Assembly: GCA_965367695.1 (NCBI GenBank) | Contig: CBDUKB010000001.1 | Location: forward strand, 11,456 to 75,455 | DNA from: Putridiphycobacter sp965367695 | GTDB lineage: Bacteria; Bacteroidota; Bacteroidia; Flavobacteriales_D; Crocinitomicaceae | DNA: 64,000 nucleotides | Direction: 5' to 3' | In this document: positions 56,050-64,000 of the stretch, piece after piece | Numbering within the stretch: position 1 is the first letter of the stretch | Layout of the letters: every line of letters starts with the position of its first letter | The notes under the pieces: model-generated | What the model saw: only the letters and a program-made list of their open reading frames with translations | Told to the model about the DNA's origin: nothing | The model's database searches: none | Translations under genes and position numbers: made by a program

Positions 56050-56057
56050 CAAATATA
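56050..56057 (-). promoter_or_regulatory. TAnnTTTG -7 element before the TonB-dependent receptor
   Basis: TATATTTG on the minus strand is an exact match, 18 bases before the ATG at 56032. It would drive receptor, regulator and possibly ppk2. Confidence 0.6.
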
Positions 56058-56073
56058 TTAAACAATATTGACT

Positions 56074-56811
56074 TTAAGACAATTTATCCAAGACTTTTTG
56101 CAAGTCTTCTGGGGTGTCAATATTCGGTGTTTCGATATCTGTTGCTGCAGTACGAATTTTCAATGCTGCGTTTAACCAACGCAATTGTTCCAAGGATTCT
56201 TGTTTTTCAAGTTGACAAGGGGGTAATTTTAAAATGTTTTGAAGGGTTTCATTTCTCCATGCATAAATTCCAATATGTTTCCAGTACTTAATTGTAGTTA
56301 CCCACTTTTCTTGCGGCACATTTGTTAAATAGGGAATTGGACTTCTACTAAAATAGATGGCATTTTTAAATTGATCTAAAACTACTTTAACACGGTTAGG
56401 GTTCAGCAATTCTGAGGTTTGATCGAAAGCCTTGACTAATGTGCCAATATTTACTAATGGGTCATTGAATAAACTTAATACTTGTTCAATTTGTTGCGGC
56501 TGTACCAGTGGTTCATCTCCTTGAATGTTAATTACAACATCATACCCAGTATGTTTTAAAATAACTTCACCACAACGTTCAGTGCCACTTTCATGAGAGT
56601 CGGCGGTCATCATTACGGCCCCACCAAAAGCGGTAACCGCATCAAATATTCTTTGGTCGTCAGTGGCAACTACCACTTTTTGTACCATGTCAGAAAGTGA
56701 AACTTGTTCATACACTCTTTGAATCATTGATTTTCCCTTAATATCAATCAATGGCTTTCCTGGAAAACGACTCGAATTGTATCGGGCTGGTATAATGGCT
56801 AAAACTTTCAT
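56074..56811 (-). CDS. kdsB: 3-deoxy-manno-octulosonate cytidylyltransferase
   Basis: Activates Kdo as CMP-Kdo for LPS inner-core synthesis in the cytoplasm. The N-terminal nucleotide-binding motif AIIPARYNSSRFPGKPL, the central VVINIQGDEPLVQP (metal-binding Asp) and IGIYAWRNETL are all characteristic. At 245 residues the length is normal. Its -7 element ends only 7 bases before the ATG, so the mRNA may be leaderless. It lies upstream of the receptor gene on the same strand, but the receptor has its own promoter. Confidence 0.96.
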   Translation of the reverse strand: MKVLAIIPARYNSSRFPGKPLIDIKGKSMIQRVYEQVSLSDMVQKVVVATDDQRIFDAVTAFGGAVMMTADSHESGTERCGEVILKHTGYDVVINIQGDEPLVQPQQIEQVLSLFNDPLVNIGTLVKAFDQTSELLNPNRVKVVLDQFKNAIYFSRSPIPYLTNVPQEKWVTTIKYWKHIGIYAWRNETLQNILKLPPCQLEKQESLEQLRWLNAALKIRTAATDIETPNIDTPEDLQKVLDKLS

Positions 56812-56817
56812 TGCTTA

Positions 56818-56825
56818 CAAAAATA
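56818..56825 (-). promoter_or_regulatory. TAnnTTTG -7 element directly before kdsB
   Basis: TATTTTTG on the minus strand ends 7 bases from the ATG at 56811. Transcription would then start at or next to the first codon. Confidence 0.55.
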
Positions 56826-56837
56826 ACACAAAAAAAT

Positions 56838-56864
56838 AAGGCTGCTTTGAATAAAAGCAGCCTT
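56838..56864. terminator. Terminator after the aldehyde dehydrogenase gene
   Basis: A perfect 11-bp stem (56838-56848 with 56854-56864) with a 5-base loop. On the minus strand it is followed by a T-rich run, so it ends the dehydrogenase transcript. Confidence 0.88.
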
Positions 56865-56888
56865 TACTATTTATATTAATTATGTGGC

Positions 56889-58439
56889 TTAGAAATCGAA
56901 TTTAATTCCTTGTGCCAACGGTAATTCAGCTGAATAATTTATAGTGTTAGTTTGTCTTCTCATATATACTTTCCAAGCATCAGAACCCGACTCACGGCCA
57001 CCACCTGTTTCTTTTTCACCACCAAAAGCACCACCAATTTCGGCTCCTGATGTTCCAATATTTACATTTGCAATTCCACAATCTGAACCGGCATGTGATA
57101 AAAACAATTCTGCTTCTCTTAAATTATTGGTAAAAATTGAGGAAGATAATCCTTGTTTTACACCATTTTGCAATGCAATTGCATTAGTTAAGTCTCCTGA
57201 ATACTTTATGATATATAATAAAGGAGCGAATGTTTCATCTTGAACAATTTCAAAAGAATTTTCAACTTCAGCAATTGAAGGACTTACGTAACATCCCGAT
57301 TCGTAACCTTCTCCAGTCAAAACTTTTCCTTCGACTAAAAGTTTACCACCTTCAGCTTTCACTTTTTCGATTGCACTTAAATAAGTGTTTACAGCATCTT
57401 TATCAATTAATGGTCCCATATGGAAATTTTCATCCAAAGGATTTCCGATTTTAATTTGCTTGTATGCATTTACTAGAATTGATTTTACATTTTCATAAAT
57501 TGAATCGTGTACAATTAATCTTCTAGTAGAAGTACATCTTTGTCCACTTGTACCAACAGCGCCAAATACGACCCCTGGAAGCACTAATTTCAAATCCGCA
57601 GATGGAGAAATGATAATCGCATTGTTACCACCTAACTCTAATAAAGATTTACCTAATCGTTTTGCAACAGCTTCACCTACGGCTTTACCCATGCGAGTTG
57701 ATCCGGTAGCAGAAACCAAAGGAACTCGTTTGTCTGCCGTCATTAGTTTACCTATTTCCGCATCTCCAATAATTAAAGTAGAAACTCCTTCAGGTACATT
57801 GTTTTCCGCAAACACTTCTGCTGCAATTTTTTGACAAGCAATTGCAGTTATTGGTGTTTTTTCTGATGGTTTCCAAATACAAACATCACCACAAATCCAT
57901 GCCAATGCAGTATTCCAACACCAAACAGCTACTGGAAAGTTAAATGCAGAAATAATACCTACAATTCCTAAAGGGTGGTATTGGTCATACATTCTATGCG
58001 CTTCTCTTTCTGAGTGCAAAGTAGAACCATTTAATTGTCTTGACAATCCAACGGCAAAGTCGCAAATGTCAATCATTTCTTGTACTTCACCCAATCCTTC
58101 TTGGTATGACTTACCCATTTCGTAAGAAACTAATTTTCCTAAAGGCGCTTTATATTGTCTTAACTTAAGACCTAATTGTCGAACAATCTCTCCTCTTTTA
58201 GGAGAAGGAACTACACGCCAAGTTTGGAAAGCTTTTTGAGAAGTTTGAATCAAAGTTTCATAATCTTCAGCAGTCCCTGCATTTACATGAGCAATTAAAG
58301 CACCATCAACTGGTGAATAAGAACTAATTTTTGCTCCTTTTGTTCCTAACCAATTACTTCCTGTTGAAGCACCATTATTTTCTGTGGATATGTTTAAGGT
58401 TTCTAAAACCGATTGAATTTCTGTTTCTGTACTAATCAT
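56889..58439 (-). CDS. Aldehyde dehydrogenase family protein (ALDH7/aminoadipate semialdehyde type)
   Basis: NAD-dependent aldehyde dehydrogenase. The ALDH core shows SAFNFPVAVW, WKPSEKTP, the catalytic Glu in LELGGNNAI and the catalytic Cys in GQRCTSTRRL near residue 300. The sequence around the Cys and the ending GGEKETGGGRESGSDAWKVYMRRQTNTINY match ALDH7 (antiquitin, L-aminoadipate-semialdehyde dehydrogenase), which acts in lysine breakdown. The length of 516 residues is normal. It is a single gene with its own promoter and terminator. The substrate call is from family similarity only. Confidence 0.9.
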   Translation of the reverse strand: MISTETEIQSVLETLNISTENNGASTGSNWLGTKGAKISSYSPVDGALIAHVNAGTAEDYETLIQTSQKAFQTWRVVPSPKRGEIVRQLGLKLRQYKAPLGKLVSYEMGKSYQEGLGEVQEMIDICDFAVGLSRQLNGSTLHSEREAHRMYDQYHPLGIVGIISAFNFPVAVWCWNTALAWICGDVCIWKPSEKTPITAIACQKIAAEVFAENNVPEGVSTLIIGDAEIGKLMTADKRVPLVSATGSTRMGKAVGEAVAKRLGKSLLELGGNNAIIISPSADLKLVLPGVVFGAVGTSGQRCTSTRRLIVHDSIYENVKSILVNAYKQIKIGNPLDENFHMGPLIDKDAVNTYLSAIEKVKAEGGKLLVEGKVLTGEGYESGCYVSPSIAEVENSFEIVQDETFAPLLYIIKYSGDLTNAIALQNGVKQGLSSSIFTNNLREAELFLSHAGSDCGIANVNIGTSGAEIGGAFGGEKETGGGRESGSDAWKVYMRRQTNTINYSAELPLAQGIKFDF

Positions 58440-58469
58440 GCATTATTTGTTTCGTGAATTCTTATCTTA

Positions 58470-58477
58470 CAAAAATA
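58470..58477 (-). promoter_or_regulatory. TAnnTTTG -7 element before the aldehyde dehydrogenase
   Basis: TATTTTTG on the minus strand is an exact match, 31 bases before the ATG at 58439. It is divergent from the element at 58521-58528. Confidence 0.55.
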
Positions 58478-58520
58478 AGAATTTTATAGAGGAAAATGTG
58501 ATTTTTACAACGTGTTTCTT

Positions 58521-58528
58521 TATTTTTG
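58521..58528 (+). promoter_or_regulatory. TAnnTTTG -7 element before the DUF3108-like gene
   Basis: TATTTTTG is an exact match, 23 bases before the ATG at 58552. It rules against the longer frame from 58438. Confidence 0.6.
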
Positions 58529-58551
58529 TTAATAAGTTAAAATTTAGTATT

Positions 58552-59268
58552 ATGAAATTATCAGCTTTATTATTAATTGTTTTGTCATTCATTGGATTTA
58601 GTTTTAAATCTAATTCGAATGCAGATTTGGATGCTTGCGATTCTTATTTTCCAATAAAAGAAGGAATGGTCTGGAAATTAGAATCATTTGATAAAAAAGG
58701 AAAAAGTACCGGCACCAATAAAATGACAGTACTTGGGGCAAGTTTAGTGGACGGGGCCATGAACTATAACTTGGAAGGAGAATACCAAGTATCAGACAAA
58801 GACGAAATCACTAAAACCGAGTTAACTTATACAGGTAAGGATGGCGTTTTGACCTTAGACTTTAATGATTTGATGAAAAACTTTAGTAGTCTTGATGAGG
58901 CTTCTCCAGATATGGAAGTGAATGTGAAAGGTTCAGGACTGGAAATCCCACAAAATTTAAGTCAAGGTGATGTTTTAGCAGAAACCAATATCAGTATGGT
59001 TACCTACATGAATGGCCTCAAAATTATGAGTGGCAGTGTAAAAGTATTTGATAGAAAAGTAGCAGCCATTGAAAATATTACTACCCCAGCAGGCACCTTC
59101 GAATGTGCCAAAATCACTTCTAAAACGAATGTTATTTTTGGCTTTATGAATAGTACGACTAGTAGTATTGAATGGATTAGTAAAAAAGCGGGCATGGTAA
59201 AAAGCGAACAATACGATAAAAAAGGTAAATTTGCAGGTCATACTGAATTGATTGAATTTAATAATTAG
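58552..59268 (+). CDS. Secreted DUF3108/TapB-like protein
   Basis: A 238-residue exported protein. A signal peptide (MKLSALLLIVLSFIGFSF) is followed by a beta-rich domain opening with CDSYFPIKEGMVWKLESFDKKG, with repeated strands and a late FECAKITSKTNVIFGFMNST and EWISKKAGMVKSEQYDKKGK. This pattern is like DUF3108/TapB proteins and recalls the other DUF3108 protein at 16152-16943, though they differ. Function unknown. ATG 58552 is chosen because a promoter lies just before it. The stop codon overlaps the GTG start of the LTA-synthase-like gene by one base. Confidence 0.75.
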   Translation: MKLSALLLIVLSFIGFSFKSNSNADLDACDSYFPIKEGMVWKLESFDKKGKSTGTNKMTVLGASLVDGAMNYNLEGEYQVSDKDEITKTELTYTGKDGVLTLDFNDLMKNFSSLDEASPDMEVNVKGSGLEIPQNLSQGDVLAETNISMVTYMNGLKIMSGSVKVFDRKVAAIENITTPAGTFECAKITSKTNVIFGFMNSTTSSIEWISKKAGMVKSEQYDKKGKFAGHTELIEFNN

Positions 59269-61142
59269 TGAGTTACTACCTTAAGTATTTATTTCGTTTA
59301 TTGATTCTTTGGCTCGTATTCTTTACAGCTCAGAGGCTTTTGTTTATTATACATTATGTAGGCGACATTGATGTTTCAGTTGCTGAGTTATTGACTTTAC
59401 CTTGGCATGCTTTGCGCATGGATTTATCTAGTTTTGCTTATATCATGGGCATTCCTTTGATATTATTAGCAATCACAGCTTTTTTTAATGGCCGTGCACA
59501 AGTAATCTCATTAAAAATTGTGAATGGGTTCATATTATTTTTCGGATTAATAACCAGCATATTATTTGCTAGTGAATTGGTTTCTTATCACGAATGGCGC
59601 ACCAAACTATCTTCTAAAATATTTGTTCATTTTGAAACACCTTCCGAAGTTTTTAGAACATCATCTGGATCATATACAGGTTGGTTTGTTTTTTATCTTA
59701 TAATTCAATTATTGGTGTTTTATTTTTTATTTAGGTGGCTATTAAAAAATTTTAAGCCGGGAGCAAATTCAAAACCATTTTTAAAAAGATCGCTTGATTT
59801 TCTATTGGTAATTATAATAGGAGGCGCATTATTTGGCATGTCAATCAGAGGAGGATTACAAAAAATCCCAATCTCGGCAACCAATGCTTATTATTCTCAA
59901 AGCCAAATCATCAATGACATTTCAGTCAATTCAATATGGAACTTTATTCACATGACATTCCAGCATTTTAAAAAGGATATAGAAGGAATGTATAATCATT
60001 TGAATGAAAATGAAGCGGCATTAATAACAAAAGAATTGTATGCTTATGCGCAGATTGATAGTGTGAAAATTTTAAAAAATAGCAGACCGGATATTATATT
60101 TATTTCGTTGGAAAGTTGGGCTGGAAATATGATTGGCGCTTTAGGGAACCCTGACCACATTACCCCTAACTTCGATCAATTGGTAAAAGAAGGATTATTT
60201 TTCACTAATATTTATGCAAATTCTACCACATCAGAAACAGGACATACCGCCATATTTAGTGGCTATCCAACCGTGCCAGGAATTGCCATCTCTTCAGAGT
60301 CGGCAAAATGTAGAAAATTGCCTTCCATATTTAAAGACCTGAAAGCAGAAGGTTATCATTCTTCTTATTATTTTGGAGGTTCTTTGGCATATGGTAATAT
60401 AGGGGGGTATTTAACCGAAATGAAAGTAGATAGACAAACTGATGAAAATGATTTGTCCTTAACCCCAAAAGGAGATTTAGGGATTCATGATGAAGCCATG
60501 TTTCCTTATTTTATTTCAGAATTAAAAAAGGCCCAGTCTCCTTTTATTTATGGATTGTTCTCCCAAAGTACCCATGCTCCTTACGATATGCCTATGCATG
60601 GCATTAAAAACCATCCGAAAAACGTAGAAGGATATGTCAACAGCATGGTTTATACAGACATAGAATTAAAAAAGCTAGTAGAAGCTTTAAAAAAACTACC
60701 AAACTTTGACAATACTTTAGTCGTTTTTGTGGCCGACCATGGTAAAACAAACTATAACAATAACAATATTTATTCGGCCGACTTTTACCACATACCACTG
60801 CTGTTTTGGGGCGGGGCTTTAAAGCAAGATTATATTGGTAAAATTGTCGATAAAATAGGGTCTCAAAGTGATATTGTCAGCACTGTTTTACATCAATTAA
60901 ATTTACCAACCACTGCTTACCATTGGTCAAAAGACCTTTTAAACCCAAATGTTCCCAATTGGGCACTAACAGCATCCACCATGTCTTTTGGTATTATTGA
61001 TACATCTGGTTATGCTGCTTATCATACCATTAATGAAAAAATGGTTAATTCTACCTACAAAAATCAAAAAGAAACAAATGCGGCATTAAAAAGAAGTCGT
61101 GCTTTGGTAGAAACTATTTATAGGGAATTTCGAAATTTTTAA
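59268..61142 (+). CDS. LTA synthase/sulfatase family membrane enzyme
   Basis: Membrane-anchored alkaline-phosphatase-superfamily enzyme. Five N-terminal helices (about 5-27, 43-66, 80-108, 128-148, 165-185) are followed by an extracytoplasmic catalytic domain: DIIFISLESWAG (metal site), STTSETGHTAIFSGY with the likely nucleophile Thr near residue 325, FSQSTHAPYDMP and VADHGKTNY (metal ligands). In Gram-negatives such enzymes often transfer phosphoethanolamine or phosphoglycerol to LPS or glycans. The start is GTG at 59268, coupled to the upstream gene. Its end overlaps the stop of the convergent vWA gene by 3 bases. Confidence 0.88.
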   Translation: MSYYLKYLFRLLILWLVFFTAQRLLFIIHYVGDIDVSVAELLTLPWHALRMDLSSFAYIMGIPLILLAITAFFNGRAQVISLKIVNGFILFFGLITSILFASELVSYHEWRTKLSSKIFVHFETPSEVFRTSSGSYTGWFVFYLIIQLLVFYFLFRWLLKNFKPGANSKPFLKRSLDFLLVIIIGGALFGMSIRGGLQKIPISATNAYYSQSQIINDISVNSIWNFIHMTFQHFKKDIEGMYNHLNENEAALITKELYAYAQIDSVKILKNSRPDIIFISLESWAGNMIGALGNPDHITPNFDQLVKEGLFFTNIYANSTTSETGHTAIFSGYPTVPGIAISSESAKCRKLPSIFKDLKAEGYHSSYYFGGSLAYGNIGGYLTEMKVDRQTDENDLSLTPKGDLGIHDEAMFPYFISELKKAQSPFIYGLFSQSTHAPYDMPMHGIKNHPKNVEGYVNSMVYTDIELKKLVEALKKLPNFDNTLVVFVADHGKTNYNNNNIYSADFYHIPLLFWGGALKQDYIGKIVDKIGSQSDIVSTVLHQLNLPTTAYHWSKDLLNPNVPNWALTASTMSFGIIDTSGYAAYHTINEKMVNSTYKNQKETNAALKRSRALVETIYREFRNF

Positions 61143-62599
61143 TCACCCTTAAAAGAAGTTCTTTTTATTTCTTCAAACAATTTATTTTGTGCATCCTCGA
61201 CGGTAATAATTCGGATGTAAGCACCACCCCCTTTTGAAGCAGTTGTTTCAAGATGGTTTCTCAGGTATTCTGAAGTTTTAATTCCGACCACTGAAAATTT
61301 AATCCCCTTAGTTAAATAAGTGGTTTGAATGGTACGTTGGTAACCTTTCGACCCTTTGTTAAAAGCCCCATCTGTGACCATAAATATCATGTTATTTCCT
61401 CCTTCAATGTAACCTTTCTTTGCAATTCTAATTCCTTCTTTTATGGCTAAATCTCCAGCAGTATATCCTCCGGTTCTCAAGGTTTTAATTTTTTCAATAA
61501 TTTCTGCTTTGTCAGTGCCACTTTTCAATTCAAATAATACGTTAACCGAACCTGCATAGGCAATCACCGAAACTTGGTCTTGTGGTCTCAATATTTTAGT
61601 CAATTCAATCATTGATAATTTTAATAAATCAATTTTACCCATTTGATTCATAGAAGAAGATACATCCACTATAAAAACAATGTTATTTGGTACAAATTGA
61701 TTCGAATTAAATCCAGTATCCAATTTGACAGGTACAATGGTAGTCGCTGTATCTTCCAAAATTGGGTCTTCCTGAATGGTAATGGTTTCAGGTGTTTCTT
61801 CTATTTCAATCACTATTTCAGGAGTTTCAGCCACTTCAATTTCTTCTTCTATAATAATTTCAGGCGCCTCTACCACTTCTGCTATTTCTATAATTTCCTC
61901 CTCTATTATTACGATTTCTTCTTCAATTTTCTCAACACTTTGAAGTTTGATTTCTACATAATTATCAATAAAATTCAAATATCCTTGGTGATAATTAGAA
62001 GTATAAGGATCTTTTTCAGCCGTGATATAATAATGACCTAAAGGAACAGGACGGTGAATGATACCATCTGAATTTGTATAGTATGCGCCAATCATATCTC
62101 CATTATTAATGAGGTAAACTTTACTTCTTCGGATAGGTTCAAGTGTTAAACTATCAATTACTTTAATGGTGACTTCAAAATTTGGGGATCCATTTACAGG
62201 TGGTTCCGCATTGAAATCGGGACATGCAGTTAAGGGATTGCTGCTCTTTTCTTTTACATTTCCGTAAACTGTTAAAGTTATTGGTTTATTACTGTTGCTA
62301 AAAAATACATCAACCGTATAATTGAATCTTCCTTTTATATTATCGTTAATTTTTAGTCTTATTGTTACCGAACTATCTGCTTGAATTGTTTTAGTGGAGT
62401 AGATGTAATACACTTCTCTCGGTTGGTCAACGGTTAATAAATAAGTTTTGGCTTGACCAATATTTTTAAAAGTAAAATCTACATATGTAGGTGCATTGGC
62501 ATATAAGTTTCCAAAGTCGTGACTCGTTTTGTCAATTTGCATTTGACTATAAGCTAGCTGACTAAAAAAAATTAATATAATGGATAAAAGGTTTCGCAT
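61139..62599 (-). CDS. von Willebrand factor type A domain protein with DUF1573-like N-terminus
   Basis: A 486-residue exported protein. Order: signal peptide (ending AYSQ), a DUF1573/MSP-like domain (KTSHDFGNLYANAPTYVDFTF), a CarboxypepD_reg-like or B-type domain (about 145-225), a low-complexity Glu/Ile/Pro linker (about 225-285), and a vWA domain with the MIDAS motif DVSSSMNQMG and VTDGAFNKGS. Metal-ion-dependent protein binding is likely, on the cell surface or in the periplasm. I start at ATG 62599, since the promoter element at 62627-62634 precedes it. A TPQA-type motor or BatA complex is not seen nearby. Confidence 0.82.
   Translation of the reverse strand: MRNLLSIILIFFSQLAYSQMQIDKTSHDFGNLYANAPTYVDFTFKNIGQAKTYLLTVDQPREVYYIYSTKTIQADSSVTIRLKINDNIKGRFNYTVDVFFSNSNKPITLTVYGNVKEKSSNPLTACPDFNAEPPVNGSPNFEVTIKVIDSLTLEPIRRSKVYLINNGDMIGAYYTNSDGIIHRPVPLGHYYITAEKDPYTSNYHQGYLNFIDNYVEIKLQSVEKIEEEIVIIEEEIIEIAEVVEAPEIIIEEEIEVAETPEIVIEIEETPETITIQEDPILEDTATTIVPVKLDTGFNSNQFVPNNIVFIVDVSSSMNQMGKIDLLKLSMIELTKILRPQDQVSVIAYAGSVNVLFELKSGTDKAEIIEKIKTLRTGGYTAGDLAIKEGIRIAKKGYIEGGNNMIFMVTDGAFNKGSKGYQRTIQTTYLTKGIKFSVVGIKTSEYLRNHLETTASKGGGAYIRIITVEDAQNKLFEEIKRTSFKGD
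61780..61930. repeat. Low-complexity coding repeat in the vWA gene
   Basis: About 150 bases of imperfect short repeats (variants of TTCTTCTATTTC on the plus strand) encode alternating Glu/Ile/Val/Pro on the minus strand. It forms the linker between the N-terminal domains and the vWA domain and may vary in length between strains. Confidence 0.7.
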
Positions 62600-62626
62600 A
62601 ATTGGTAGGTTCCAATACCTATATAA

Positions 62627-62634
62627 CAAAAGTA
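62627..62634 (-). promoter_or_regulatory. TAnnTTTG -7 element before the vWA gene
   Basis: TACTTTTG on the minus strand is an exact match, 28 bases before the ATG at 62599. It makes the longer frame start at 62641 unlikely. Confidence 0.6.
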
Positions 62635-62759
62635 ATTCCAAAAATTACAAATGGCAGAGAATTGATAATTTTCTTGCCTTTTAGTGTGAGATTATTTTCA
62701 ATTAATCCCTGTCAAAAACAAATAATGCTTATTTTTAGAGCTTCTTAACCGAATTAATT

Positions 62760-64000
62760 ATGAATTCAAAACTTGATTTATTACAATCTAAAATTAACAA
62801 AGCCAAAGAGGGTGGAGGAGAAAAAAGAATCGAATCTCAGCACAGTAAGGGCAAATTAACAGCACGTGAGCGTATTTCATTGTTTTTAGATGATGATAGT
62901 TTTGAAGAAATCGGGATGTTAACTGAACACCGCTCGAACAACTTTGGCTTAGAAAAAACCAAGTTTTTAGGAGACGGGGTGATAACCGGTTCAGGATATG
63001 TAAATGGAAGACCTGTTTATGTTTTTGCGCAAGATTTTACGGTATTTGGAGGTTCATTGGCTGAAATACATGCAAAGAAAATTTGTCGCGTAATGGATTT
63101 AGCCATGCAAAATGGAATGCCATTTGTTGGCTTAAATGATTCAGGTGGAGCAAGAATCCAAGAAGGGGTTGTTTCTCTAGGAGGATATGCGGATATATTT
63201 TACAGAAATACAATGGCATCAGGTGTCATTCCGCAAATTTCTGCCATCATGGGACCTTGTGCTGGAGGAGCAGTTTATTCACCAGCATTGACAGATTTTA
63301 TTTACATGGTTCAAGATACTTCATTTATGTTTGTAACTGGACCAAACGTGGTAAAAACAGTCACCCACGAAGAAGTAACTTCTGAAGAATTAGGAGGTGC
63401 TTCAACGCACTCAGAAAAATCAGGTGTGGCCCATTTTTCAGTTGAAAATGATGTAAAATGTATTAAAGACATACAAAAATTATTATCTTATTTACCACAA
63501 AACTGTGAAGAACAGGCACCGTCTTTACCTTATACAAAAGGAGATGAATCGAGACCAAAATTAAATGATATCGTTCCTGAGAATCCAAATCAGCCTTATG
63601 ATATGCGTGAGGTGATTCATGAATTGGTGGATGATAAGAGTTTTTACGAAGTGCAAGAAAACTTTGCTCAAAATATAGTGGTAGGTTTTGCGAGAATGGC
63701 AGGAAAAAGTATTGGTGTTATTGCAAATCAACCTGCTTATTTAGCAGGCGTATTAGATATTCATTCTTCTAACAAAGCTGCAAGATTTATACGTTTTTGC
63801 GATAGTTTTAATATCCCATTATTGGTGTGTGAAGATGTACCAGGGTTTTTGCCTGGTACCGATCAAGAATGGAATGGTATCATTTCTAATGGAGCCAAAT
63901 TATTATATGCATTCTGTGAAGCAACAGTTCCTTCAGTGACTGTGATTACTAGAAAGGCTTACGGTGGGGCTTATGATGTAATGAATTCGAAACACATTGG
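62760..64000 (+). CDS. Acyl-CoA carboxylase carboxyltransferase subunit (propionyl-CoA carboxylase beta-like), 3' end outside window
   Basis: The frame is open from ATG 62760 to the window edge (about 413 codons). It encodes the biotin-dependent carboxyltransferase beta chain that moves CO2 from carboxybiotin to an acyl-CoA, typically propionyl-CoA. Visible motifs are SKGKLTARERISLFLD at the start, YVFAQDFTVFGGSLAE, LNDSGGARIQEGV, IMGPCAGGAVYSPALTDF and, near the end, VCEDVPGFLPGTDQE with a following TRKAYGGAYDVM. These are full carboxyltransferase signatures. A TATTTTTA element, one mismatch from the -7 consensus, lies at 62730-62737. Substrate is inferred by family only. Confidence 0.93.
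   Translation, partial: MNSKLDLLQSKINKAKEGGGEKRIESQHSKGKLTARERISLFLDDDSFEEIGMLTEHRSNNFGLEKTKFLGDGVITGSGYVNGRPVYVFAQDFTVFGGSLAEIHAKKICRVMDLAMQNGMPFVGLNDSGGARIQEGVVSLGGYADIFYRNTMASGVIPQISAIMGPCAGGAVYSPALTDFIYMVQDTSFMFVTGPNVVKTVTHEEVTSEELGGASTHSEKSGVAHFSVENDVKCIKDIQKLLSYLPQNCEEQAPSLPYTKGDESRPKLNDIVPENPNQPYDMREVIHELVDDKSFYEVQENFAQNIVVGFARMAGKSIGVIANQPAYLAGVLDIHSSNKAARFIRFCDSFNIPLLVCEDVPGFLPGTDQEWNGIISNGAKLLYAFCEATVPSVTVITRKAYGGAYDVMNSKHI

Noticed and set aside
61139..61142. Overlap of convergent stop codons as a frameshift sign
   Set aside because: Both proteins end at natural positions after complete domains; a 4-base TTAA overlap of two TAA stops is simple compaction.
61643..62041. Plus-strand Tyr/Phe/Asn-rich ORF opposite the vWA gene
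   Set aside because: Its composition is the complement of the Glu/Ile linker repeats; no promoter or ribosome signal supports it.

Overview
The window is AT-rich, densely coded bacterial chromosome. It looks like a Bacteroidota genome, most likely of Flavobacteriales type. The evidence is: type IX secretion (T9SS) C-terminal sorting domains of both type A (YPNP motif) and type B (VFTPDGN motif); an alternative complex III respiratory operon; an ExbB/ExbD/ExbD set; a TonB-dependent receptor with a carboxypeptidase-like N-terminal domain; and many copies of TAnnTTTG, the Bacteroidota -7 promoter element, just upstream of genes. No rRNA, tRNA, CRISPR array, prophage or insertion sequence was seen. 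Assignment is from sequence features only.

Layout. 1-2047: tail of a T9SS-secreted protein, then an M23 peptidoglycan peptidase. 2174-3703: purH. 3776-10014: a cell-shape operon mreB-mreC-mreD-PBP2-rodA ending in a CPBP membrane protease. 10067-12743 (minus): exbB, a four-helix membrane protein and two exbD genes. 12872-16943: asparaginase, TatD nuclease, an outer-membrane-type protein, YraN and a DUF3108 protein. 17133-21301 (minus): a DUF349 repeat protein, a membrane protein and two LPS-type glycosyltransferases. 21384-24839: PfkB kinase, MmcQ/YjbR protein, a Cys/Met-metabolism PLP enzyme and an SDR. 24943-31340: three tandem secreted M43 metalloproteases. 31408-37140: DUF2853, a uridine kinase, a 1294-residue SBBP/Ig-like T9SS protein and a SPOR protein. 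37363-49766: one respiratory operon, actA-B-C-D-E-F followed by cytochrome oxidase subunits II and I. 49835-52663: ruvB, queG and ppk2. 52714-56032: a B12-binding MerR regulator behind a TonB-dependent receptor. 56074-62599: kdsB, an ALDH7-like dehydrogenase, a DUF3108-like protein, an LTA-synthase-like enzyme and a von Willebrand A protein. 62760-end: an acyl-CoA carboxylase beta subunit, cut by the window edge.

How the genes work together. The 12 kb respiratory operon would take electrons from menaquinol through ActB/ActA/ActE to the oxidase. Several of its subunits carry extra modules: a cytochrome c domain on ActA, a helix-hairpin-helix-like domain on ActC, an OmpA peptidoglycan-binding domain on ActE, and a charged helical insertion in CoxB. 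This is the most unusual part of the window. The mre/rod operon, M23 peptidase, SPOR protein and OmpA module all concern the cell wall. KdsB and the two glycosyltransferases point to LPS. The metalloproteases and the SBBP/Ig-like protein are T9SS cargo.
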